Assembly (NCBI GenBank): GCA_963978905.1
Contig: OZ022261.1
Location: forward strand, 16,279,475-16,343,474
DNA length: 64,000 nucleotides
Origin: Trichostrongylus colubriformis
Taxonomy: Eukaryota > Nematoda > Chromadorea > Rhabditida > Trichostrongylidae
Reading direction: 5' to 3'
In this document: positions 44,700 through 53,735 of the stretch, one piece after another
Numbering within the stretch: the stretch's first letter is position 1
Layout: each line of letters starts with the position of its first letter
Program-made: the position numbers and the translations under genes
The notes under the pieces: generated by a model
Told to the model about the DNA's origin: nothing
What the model saw: only the letters and a program-made list of their open reading frames with translations
Database searches by the model: none

Positions 44700-46240
44700 A
44701 TATCAATGAAAGGCTCTTGAATATTATTGCATTTTATAAGCTGAATAATTGCTCTCAAAATTCTACTGATCTTATTTTAGATCTCGTCCTCATGGATAAG
44801 TTTAGGCAAGCTTGTTGCGCCTTCTCTTCTATCTTGTTGTTTCGAATCTTTCTAATTGACCTTTACGTCTCCTTGCGTACTTGTCCTCTGTGCTCGTGGG
44901 TAGCATTTCGCTGAAATATAATACACCATATTATGTTATGCACTCAAACAAACCAACAAGTTAAAAATGAACAAATCTGTATGGTTTCCATAACGAGAGT
45001 TATTAAAGTTTATTTTTGCACCTTATGTGATAGGCACGATTCGAATATACCAGAATGCTCACATTTTACAAAATTGAATTCCATTAACATTTAGTCTTTT
45101 TTGTTTCTATTTATTGTCTTTCGTGAGATACCTTCAACTTGCAGATGACCTTTTCCTGATACTACCGTGAAGAGTACATTGGGGCCATCTCTATATGCAT
45201 GAGGATGAACCATATTTGGTTTTTCGTTGACTTGAACCCTACGGACTGAAGGGATCGATCGTCATTGCCTGGGAGAGCGTTGATTCAGCCACTCTTTACT
45301 TGGGACAGGGGAGCGATGACGCTTAGCATACGATCTATGGCACTCTCGTAAAACAGTTCCAGGAAAATGACACTTGATCAAAAGGAAACGCTTGTACAAT
45401 ATTTTAATACTTTCATGTAACACATGAAATCATACAAGTGTAGGAGGAAATGTGTTACATCGAGACATTTGATAACCGGATGAAATTCGTCGTCGATAGA
45501 GTGCTTCTCTTTCGATTCGTGTATAACCGTGATAAAGAATAAGTGAGATTTTTGACCACACAATGAATAGAAGCAGCAGTACCGTTCCAGTGACAATAAA
45601 GAATTCGCAGTTGGTCAGCGCTTCTGAAAATCCAAATCTTCATTTCAGCTTCTAAACTGTTCCGTCCATTTACCGAGTAATCCATAATAATCCACATCAA
45701 AAAGCTCTCTGAAGACAAGGCACATACAAGACATTCCGAAAAAGATTTTGATGCTTTGTCAGAGAGAGGGGAGTCGCTTCATATAAAGGCAAGCTTAAAT
45801 GTCTCAGTGGAGACTGTGTGGGGCTTAAAATAGAGTTATGCTCTACGAGTTTATTTATAGGCTCCCTGCTTAATTGAGGGATTTGCATAAGAATCAAACT
45901 TCTCTCTTCGTGAAATCTCAGCATTGATGTTAATTGGTTAATAATTATTTTCTCTGCTATGCCGACGAGGTTGTAGGAGGAATTTATATTGATGGCTCAA
46001 CGTTTCGACCAGATTGTCTTTCTCGAAAGTCTAAACGTGGCTCAAGATCAAGGATATTATGGATATATTGTTCACTACACTACCAGACGCCTCATCCATG
46101 TAGCGGTTCTGATGGAAACAAGGAAATCGCCGAGAAACTGTATACGAGAGAGAACCGAACTCATCTAATCCACCATCTCGAGCGGAACGCCGCCACGCCG
46201 TGTCAGTTATTGTCAGTGAATGAGCGCCATGCTGTTCTTA
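44700..46240. other. AT-rich stretch without recognised gene
   Basis: Only short open frames without motifs. GGCTCAACGTTTCGACC near 45994 resembles the flank sequence often found next to Penelope-like elements, but that is weak. Confidence 0.3.
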
Positions 46241-46245
46241 TACTT

Positions 46246-46880
46246 ATAGTATATTGTGACCGCAACGTTACAATTCAACAGCCTGGAAGTTGATATCAAT
46301 CTACTAGCTTCTAGCGATGACTCGATAGAGAAACACCAAGCATCGTTATCAAAACATTGTATGACATGTGAAGTAAATGATACGTTATCTTATCCACCGC
46401 AGTGGAGCAATCCACTCGGAGTGGGAGTAAGGTTCACTTCAGATTCTGTGGCTTCCACCAGGCGGCAGCGCTCCGGTCTAAATCCTCTTGAAGTAGCTGT
46501 TATACACAGGGCCGCCGCGTGGCAGCCAGAAGAGCCGTCGAGCAGATAACGACATAACATCTTCCCGCCCGATGCACCAAAATTGTTGCTGTTATGTCGT
46601 TGTCTGCTCGACGGTTCTTCATGCGGTGCCCTTGTGTATAACAACTACTTCAAGGAAATGTAGACCGGAGCGCCGCCTGGTGGGAGCCACCGAATCTGAA
46701 GTGAACCTTAGGTCGCTCCACTGCGGTGGACAAGATAACGTATCATTCACTTCACATGTCATACAATGTTTTGATAACAATGCTTAGTGTTTCTCTAGCG
46801 ACCCTTCGCTTCAATGGAGAAGATTGATATCAACCTCCAGGCTCTTGAATTGTAACGTAGCAGTTACAGTATAGTATAAT
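46246..46880. repeat. Long palindrome (foldback), arms ~290-310 bp
   Basis: Left arm 46246-46558 and right arm 46591-46880 with a 32-base loop. Paired blocks include AACGTTACAATTCAA, TTGATATCAATCT, TAGAGAAACACYAAG, CATTGTATGACATGTGAAGT, AAGGTTCACTTCAGATTC, GGCGGCRCTCCGGTCTA and GCAGATAACGACATAAC. Identity stays high, with small indels. No terminal transposase. An inverted duplication or a large foldback MITE; if transcribed it would form a ~290-bp hairpin. Confidence 0.85.
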
Positions 46881-47106
46881 AAGGACATACACGCCTCCCC
46901 CTCATATCGGTAGCTTGCAATGTGGTGCTAATGGCAAGAGATCATGCGTAGTGGATAAGCACTCATTCCGGTTGTTCATACGTGGATTTCTTGTGGAAAT
47001 TCAAAAAGCTTCGAGCACTCTCCTGGCAGAAACCTAGTCTCGCATGCCAGAATTCTGCGCTTCACATCAAAGTCGCTTTTGGCACGCTCCTCGATCACGT
47101 GCTTCC

Positions 47107-47298
47107 TCACAGTGTTCTTGTTTTACCTAGTATATTGCCAGCAGGATGTTCTTGAATACGTATTGCTAGTCTTCTCCCAGTTTCCCCAATGTACGTTGCG
47201 TTACATTTCTGACATTCAGTTGGAGAGATTACATCAATTTTGGCGCAATCTTCTTGTACCGTACGGATGTAATATACGATACGCATACTGATACGCAA
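47107..47298 (-). CDS. GIY-YIG endonuclease domain of the Penelope-like element (fragment)
   Basis: Contains VYYI, a CX2C pair in ECQKCNATYIGE, then GETGRRLAIRIQEH, the YIG-plus-Arg core of the GIY-YIG family. The CX2C-before-YIG arrangement is typical of Penelope endonucleases, which nick the target DNA. The catalytic Glu region further on was not identified. It is in a frame separate from the RT pieces. Confidence 0.7.
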   Translation of the reverse strand: MRISMRIVYYIRTVQEDCAKIDVISPTECQKCNATYIGETGRRLAIRIQEHPAGNILGKTRTL

Positions 47299-48331
47299 AG
47301 CCTATCGTGAAGCCTATTTCGCACGAGTTGGCTTTTATGCTGCCATCAGGGACACTTACTATGACACCATCACCATCCAGCTGTGCTCGAATAAAGCATC
47401 TTTAGATTGCAGCAGATACTCTGTCAATGATGAAAAGTACACATAAGGAACCTCATTCGAACGAGGTATGTTACGGTGCTCAGCGCGTATTATCCTACGA
47501 CCTTCTGGTACACAGGTCCGTTTGATGCAGCTATACCAGCAGCTAGATGTATATACTCCTGCCGCTTGTCGGACAGGTGCACACATTTGCACCGTCTTGA
47601 AAATGTTCTCAACATTTGCAGGTTTCACAATCGTGGAACGTGCAGATGTAGCGTGAATAAAGATGTTCTCCGAGCTACACTTCACTACTATCGGGTAATT
47701 TCTCCTGCGTATTCAGGTAGAAAAGCCAAACATGGCGTGGTACCTCTTTTGTGAGCTTGATACACTGCGACTGCTGTTTCACTAAGCGAAAACACTCATC
47801 TATTTCGGACTATGTTAATGTTAAAATGAAGCATCGTCTATGTATCTGCAAGATCCACGATAAGCGTAACTACTGGCTCTTCTATTCTGCTCATGATCGC
47901 TTGTACTGGCTAAGCGCTGACCCATTGCCGAACCCCTAATTTGACAGTAATACGTACCCGACCACCTATAGATGTTGCACTGCAAACATTCCTTGATTGA
48001 AGTCATGATTTGCGCTTAAGCCTGCCCAAAGCTCTATGGTTCCAAAATATCTGTCCAGCATTTCAAGCAGTGCTTATGAAGCCTGATCGTTTAGTATAAA
48101 GCGCAGTGACATCGAATGACCCCATCACGCAACCTGTTTCCAGGCGTAAATTTCGTAATCTGTTCAAAGAACTTGGTCGTGTTAGTCAGATGTGATGGAA
48201 TTTCGGTCAGCATCAGGCTCACAACACAGTTAAGGAACCATAATATTCGATCGATTGGTCCGTCTACAAAACTTATTATCGGTCGTATCTCGGAAATGTT
48301 CGCTGACATTGTTAGGGTCACCAATGATAGG

Positions 48332-48454
48332 TCATTCGTACCGATGTATACATACCCTACATCGGGTGTGTATACATTAGTACGAATGACCTCGATGTGC
48401 GAACGCTTAATTACTTCCTCGCACTTCATGTGCGAGAAAGTAATTAAATGCGTG
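48332..48454. repeat. Two adjacent hairpins within the Penelope-like copy
   Basis: Hairpin 1, 48326-48386: AGGTCATTCGTACCGATG pairs with CATTAGTACGAATGACCT. Hairpin 2, 48406-48454: CGCTTAATTACTTCCTCGCAC pairs with GTGCGAGAAAGTAATTAAAT. Hairpin 2 is preserved in the inverted copy at about 52008-52056; hairpin 1 is there only as one side. Confidence 0.7.
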
Positions 48455-48978
48455 CAAGAAGCAGAGGTCAGCTGTAGACCACTCAACTTCATCAACTGAA
48501 TGTAATGTCCACTGAGGAAAAACAGCATGAGTGAAATGGTGATTGAAGGTTTTTTTCGAAAAAAAAGAGTTTGGTTTAATGGTGTCACGGTAACCAGACA
48601 GATACTGGTGAACGAGAATATCACAACAATTTCAAAAGTTTAAGTATTGCAAATAAAAAAATAGTCGGAATAATGAATGAAAAATAAGTGAGTAGAACAA
48701 ATAAATGGAACAAAACCTACATTGTAGAATTATTAAAGCGCAAATGTTAACCCACCTTACTGGTGGCATGTTATTATTAATTTCGATGAAAGATTATAGA
48801 ATGCCCGTAAGGAAGTCATACAGGAGAATATTTGTATCTCCACACTTTTAATGTGAGTTGCTATGGCCACAAGCTAAATTTGGCAGTTCGATGGGAGGTC
48901 AAATGCAGGTATTCAAACAGGTGTTCGAGCAATCCACATGCATACAAGTGTTTGTTTCCAACAAATTGTTGAGCTGTA

Positions 48979-49899
48979 ATGTTTTCTAATGATTGTGTCA
49001 GTCAACCATTACTGCCTGTAGCCTCATTACTGCCTGTAGCTCCATCTTCTTGCTCTGCAACGCCCTCCACATCAGCTTCTTATGCAGCCCGATCCAAAGC
49101 TTTTCTTCTTGCATCCCATTTCGGCGCCCCTGCCTCATCCCAGGCCTTTCGTTCCGTTACTACCTATGTAACCAAAGCACATCCGGCGCAGGCACTTCCT
49201 CCTTCAAACTCATATTATGCCGGACCAGCACCATCTAAGCCTTTTCCACCCGCAGCTTCGTATTATGCCGCTCCATATCCGCCTCAAGCTCTTCTATCTT
49301 CATATTATGCCGCTCCGGATCCGACTCAAGCTCTTCCACCTACGTATTATGGCGCATCAGATTCAGCGCGAGCTCTTCCTCTTGCAAATTATTATGCCGC
49401 ACCAGATCCGACTCAAGCTCTACCATCTTCATATTATGCCGCACCAGATCCGGCGCAAGGTCTTCCTTCTGCAAATTATTATGCCGCACCATATCCGACT
49501 CAAGCTCTTCCACCTACGTATTGTGCCGCACCGAATTTGGCGCGAGCTCTTCCTTCTGCAAATTATTATGTTGCACCATCTCAGCCTCTTCCCACTGCAA
49601 CTTTCTTTAATGCTCCATCGGACCAGAATCAAGCTTCTCCTCCCGTACCCTATAATGCTGCACCTGACTCAACTGTGCCTATTCTTACTGCACCTTCATG
49701 TATTGCGCACCAAGTTCACACCATGTTCGCCATTCTCCGGAGTCTGTTGTCCAATCATTCTCCGGTGCCGTCCGAAACCGTCTCTGCTTCCCGAACTCTA
49801 GAGTCTGTACTCCCGAGCTTTTCCTCCGTCCTGTCCGAATCCCCGCTGTCTCGCGGTCTTCTCAGATTCAGCTGCTTCCTACGTCGAAGCGGTTCATAG
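48979..49899 (+). CDS. Tyr/Pro-rich tandem-repeat protein region
   Basis: 306 codons, open from the ATG at 48979. Residues about 75-235 are nine to eleven imperfect repeats of 14 residues around YYAAPDPTQALP(P/S) (variants YYGASDSARALP, YCAAPNLARALP, YYVAPSQPLP). The N-terminus is Ser/Ala-rich. The last ~70 residues are Ser/Leu-rich and overlap a second frame that leads into the MULE-type exons, so this is likely the N-terminal part of that transposase gene with a frameshift near 49780-49860. It could also be an independent low-complexity gene. No signal peptide is obvious. Confidence 0.45.
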   Translation: MFSNDCVSQPLLPVASLLPVAPSSCSATPSTSASYAARSKAFLLASHFGAPASSQAFRSVTTYVTKAHPAQALPPSNSYYAGPAPSKPFPPAASYYAAPYPPQALLSSYYAAPDPTQALPPTYYGASDSARALPLANYYAAPDPTQALPSSYYAAPDPAQGLPSANYYAAPYPTQALPPTYCAAPNLARALPSANYYVAPSQPLPTATFFNAPSDQNQASPPVPYNAAPDSTVPILTAPSCIAHQVHTMFAILRSLLSNHSPVPSETVSASRTLESVLPSFSSVLSESPLSRGLLRFSCFLRRSGS

Positions 49900-51605
49900 G
49901 AGAAAGACAGGTAAGTAAACAGGGGAGGCGAGTTCTGGTCTATAGAATTCCAGGCACGGAATATGCATACACGATCTCCAAGCAGCTAAGGACTAAGAGC
50001 GAAGACGTATATCGATGTGTACATTGTAGAATGATAAGGAGGAGACGTGGCGAAAATACTTTAGGAGATACTGTCAAAGCAAGAGATGATAATCAAATTT
50101 GTATCTCACGCGAAAGCCACAATTCAGGTGATTGGAAGCGAGTTTCTCTTGGACCCATGCAGAATGAGCCATGAATGTGACTCGGTCAAGTACGTGGATG
50201 TACGAGGAGTTGGAGCTGTTTATAAGGTATATTGTTATCGCAACTCAATTTCAGTAGCAACTAACGACTTTTCAGGAGCTTCAAAATGTGAGGAAAGTCT
50301 GTAACTATGTCGGAAGAAGACCAATGAAGATTTTTTTCCGACCTCATTGGTGAAGAACACAATGCGGATAATGGTACATTACTTGATGTTACTTCATACT
50401 TTCCTTTCCGGTCCAACATTAATTTTATAGTGGATATGGAAGATGCTATAAGAGCAGCGATCCGGAAATCTGGCATAAATCGCGGAGACCAGCATTCACA
50501 AAAAGTGTAGGGAAATGGATAAACAGCACCGTGTCAATGGAGAGTGTGCCGTACGAATTTCGTACACAGAGAGACAGTTCTACGTTTTCAGTTGCACGAG
50601 CCGGGGTTCCACATATACTATTCAGCACGAACCATTCAGGTAATAAGTCGTACTGATCCTTGCACAGGTTTTCAACTAATTAGTGAATTGAGACTTTCAA
50701 CATTAAAAGGTATTTTCAGATGGCCTGCGAAAGTGGGCTTCATACGCTCGTTGCAGATGGTATGCATTCCCTACACCCCAAATGTTTGGGACACCGTGCG
50801 CAATAGTACAGCGTGCATGGGATTTGTGAACACGGAGTGGAAGTACCACTTCTGTTTTCCATCACACAGAAAAAAACACGTGCTATTTACGAGAAAATCT
50901 TTGAGGACGTGAAATCAAACGTGGGAGGCGATGCACCTCGTCGTGTGGTTCTTGACTTCGAAAAGGCAGCAGCTCATGCTGCTAAACTAGTGTTTCCCGA
51001 TTCATCTGTGGAAGGATGTGCTTCACCTCGCTCAAGCATGGAACAGGAGGAGGGACGTCTGCGGACTTCGAAAGTATCTTAAAAACCACGAAAGGGACGA
51101 TAGAATCGTGGAGTGGTGGCAAACGTTAAAAGGTATTGTGATCTTTCCCTTCGTAACTTCCACACTCAATTTCTAATCATTGCAGGCGTGGTATTTCTTC
51201 CCCAGCAGCTGCAATCCCAAGTTCAAGCACTGCAGAGACCGCCAGTGCCTAGCAGCCACAGTGCGTACACGAAGTGCCAAGATTTCCTTAAATATTTACA
51301 AGACACGTGGATGAACGGCCCGTTTGAAGATATGTGGTGCAAATGGGGCATAGAGGAGACCAGGACAACCAACTTAGCTGAAGCCTTCCACAGATAACCA
51401 AGAAAGGTGGTCACTACAATGCCAAAAATAATAGAAGTTTCTAGACGGCTGGGCATTTTAACGGTGGTCGATCACCCACCCTTAAGTATTCTGATCGATA
51501 TTTCAAGGAAGCTCAACTGCGAAGCTCGAGCTGCTCTGGTGCGTCTCAGAGAAGTCAGGATACTGAAATTGAAAGTGCTTTTTCGACTTCTCACTGCTTT
51601 CTAAT
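49698..51605 (+). pseudogene. MULE-type transposase gene with introns, broken
   Basis: Exon parts on the plus strand: an N-terminal FLYWCH-like stretch (GRRVLVYRIPGTEYAYTISK..YRCVHCRMIRR), intron 50227-50275 (49 nt, GT..CAG) joining GVGAVYK to ELQNVRKVCNYVG, then GECAVRISYTERQFYVFSC, and after an acceptor at about 50718 the MULE core ADGMHSLHPKCLGHRAQ, GVEVPLLFSITQKKTRAIY and PRRVVLDFEKAAAHAA, then CX-AQAWNRRRD. Another intron (about 51132-51184) leads to VVFLPQQLQ..WGIEETRTTNLAEAFH. Lesions: a seven-T run near 50331 shifts frame; TAG near 50805; an indel at about 51020; and the last intron's donor reads AT instead of GT at about 51395. Downstream ..LGILTVVDHPPLSIL matches the family's end. 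Confidence 0.75.
50227..50275 (+). other. 49-nt intron in the MULE-type gene
   Basis: It begins GTATATTG after TATAAG and ends CTTTTCAG before GAGCTTC. Splicing keeps frame and restores a continuous family-like peptide. Size is typical of nematodes. Confidence 0.7.
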
Positions 51606-51939
51606 AAACTTTGTTTCAGAATCCGGAAGGTTGTAAATCACTACAAAGGGAGCACAGGAGGAGGAGAGAACAAACATCTGAGAAAATGGCAAAGTACGCT
51701 GTTTTCAGAAAGTGTTGCCAGCGCTTGGACAAGAATATTTTTTAGGTTCAGCGATAATTATCATAGAGGAGCTACTCGCGAAGAAGTCCGATCTTACTGA
51801 TAAAGATGTCCAAATACGTCACTAATGAACTTATATAATTAGAAGGTAATTAAGATTTATTAGCTTTATTTATTACCGATTGTACATTTCGTAAACATGT
51901 TCTAGTTCGTCCGATGATAAAACTGCTTTAGTTTTTTTT

Positions 51940-53540
51940 TTCCTTTATGGACATTGCACTCAGTTAATGAAGTTGAGCGGTCTACAGCTGACCTCTGCTT
52001 CTTGCACGCAATTAATTACTTTCTCGCACATGAGGTGCGAGGAAGTAATTAAGCGTTCATACATGGGATGCGAAGGAGGTCATTCGTACCAATGTTTACA
52101 TACCCATAGTATAATACATCCGCAGGAGCAAGTTTGTGGGTTTCACAAGATTCTAGAAGACAGGGCAATCCGGATGATCAAGTTTACATTTACTGAGAAA
52201 CGATACCCAAAGACTGATCCTGAGTCATCCGAGCTTTGTTGCGAAGTCTACTTGGATCATAAATTCTTGCTCGGTCTGTGAAAAATTCTTGTTCTTGCTC
52301 ACCTTTGTCACCTACAGAGATACGCAAAGTGCCGTTCGGTCTTATCTCACGTAGCTCTTTAAAAACTCACCTTTGCTCGTATGTCAGATTGCTTCAGCGG
52401 GCTTCTATGCTCCATCTTAGAACAGATAGCACTCTAGCTGACAGACTTCTCATTTCGACATTCACTTCTGGTGTAGGAGCAGTTTCTTTGTAGAGCGAAC
52501 GTGGAAACGTGGAAACGGTATAGATGGGAAAGATTCCTGATATGTCACAGCAGTACTGACACACAACTTGGTGGAACGTTGAAGCATTGATGTTATGTGC
52601 AGGTGAGAACAACGGACCGAAACTTAAGGAGACAAGTGCATAAATGAAGTATGAGTGTCACCCAGAACCGTGACTCTTGTCGGCTCCTCACTACCGCTAG
52701 CGTTAGCGTCAGTAGGGCGAAGGCTTATGTGTGAGTCGTTCCCAACGTTATGACGGCTTCCCTGGGGTGTTCTCAAAAGTCAGTCACATTTCGCAGAGAG
52801 CAGATTCAGCCTCAGATCGTATAGAGGAATAAATCATTCTTGACCCAGCCTCAGTCCTCCCCAGTCATACCGGAAGAAGACGCCGGCATGCTTTTGCTTT
52901 TGCATTACATTTCAGTAAGGTCGAGTACCATATATGCTGTTTCGTCTCGATAATCACGCTCAGGAGGGTGAATTTCAAAATAGCTGGGTGGTCATCACCA
53001 TATTCACATATTACTGATCTTCGCATTCATCATGAAGCGCATGAAGCGTTTCAAGGGTTGGCTGGTGGCTACCACTTTTCAGTGAAGCGACAGGGCTTCG
53101 TGTACCTTTCAAGATACAACCGGTAATAAGTTTTGTGAGCGGACCAACTGATCGAATTTTGTGGTTCTTCAACTGTATTGTGAGCCAGGTGCTGACCGAA
53201 ATTCCATCACGTCTGACCGACACGACTAAGTCCCTTGAACAGGTACGCAATTTACGCTTAAGAGCAGGTTGTGTGATGGAGTCTCGATGTCACTGCGCTT
53301 TATATTAACGTTCAAAACGATTAAGCTTTACAAGTCCTGTTCGAAATGCTGGACAGATATTTTGGAACCACAGAAACCTTAGGACTGACTTAAGCGCACA
53401 TCATGGCTTCAACCAAACGATATTCGCAGTGCAACATCTATAGGTGGTTGGGTACGTATTAGTGTCACATTAGAGGTCTGGCAATGAGTCAGCGCTTAGC
53501 TCCAGTATTTGCGATTATGAGCAGATAGAAGCCAGTGCAC
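51940..53540 (+). mobile_element. Penelope-like element, copy 2, inverted and interrupted
   Basis: 51940-52105 is the reverse complement of 48332-48515 (including the TTAATTACTTTCTCGCAC hairpin), and about 53085-53540 carries VISFVSGPTDRILWFFNCIVS, TEIPSRLTDTTK, then the same RT region as copy 1 up to GCGATTATGAGCAGATAG. Between them about 950 bp (52106-53060) has no counterpart in copy 1. The copy breaks off at about 53551, so the GIY-YIG domain is absent. Confidence 0.7.
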
Positions 53541-53735
53541 TTGACGTCTTGGCAAGGCGTCGCGCGGGCAATTGGCGAGCTGCAAGCGTTTACCGTAAGC
53601 CTAGCTTGCCTCCTGCCAGTGTCTTTGTTCGTAGCGTGACATGGAGAAGGCCTTGTCAGCAGCTGTACTACTTTTGCAACAGAATGAAGTTCCACCTATC
53701 TGCCCTGTGCTCAGTTTGCGAAGGAACTCACTTAC

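Larger units (their letters stand above)
47100..48515 (-). mobile_element. Penelope-like retroelement, copy 1, degenerate
   Basis: In minus-strand order: an N-terminal part with SFVDGPIDRILWFLNCVVS and TEIPSHLTNTTKFFEQI (48280-48120), an FDVTALYT-type block with frame breaks, AMGQRLA and CRYIDD (RT catalytic YIDD, about 47830-47940), a linker SSENIFIHATSARS (about 47670), and a GIY-YIG endonuclease (47298-47107). This RT-then-GIY-YIG order is the hallmark of Penelope-like elements. Several frameshifts and stops show it is dead. An inverted partial copy lies at 51.94-53.54 kb. Confidence 0.8.
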
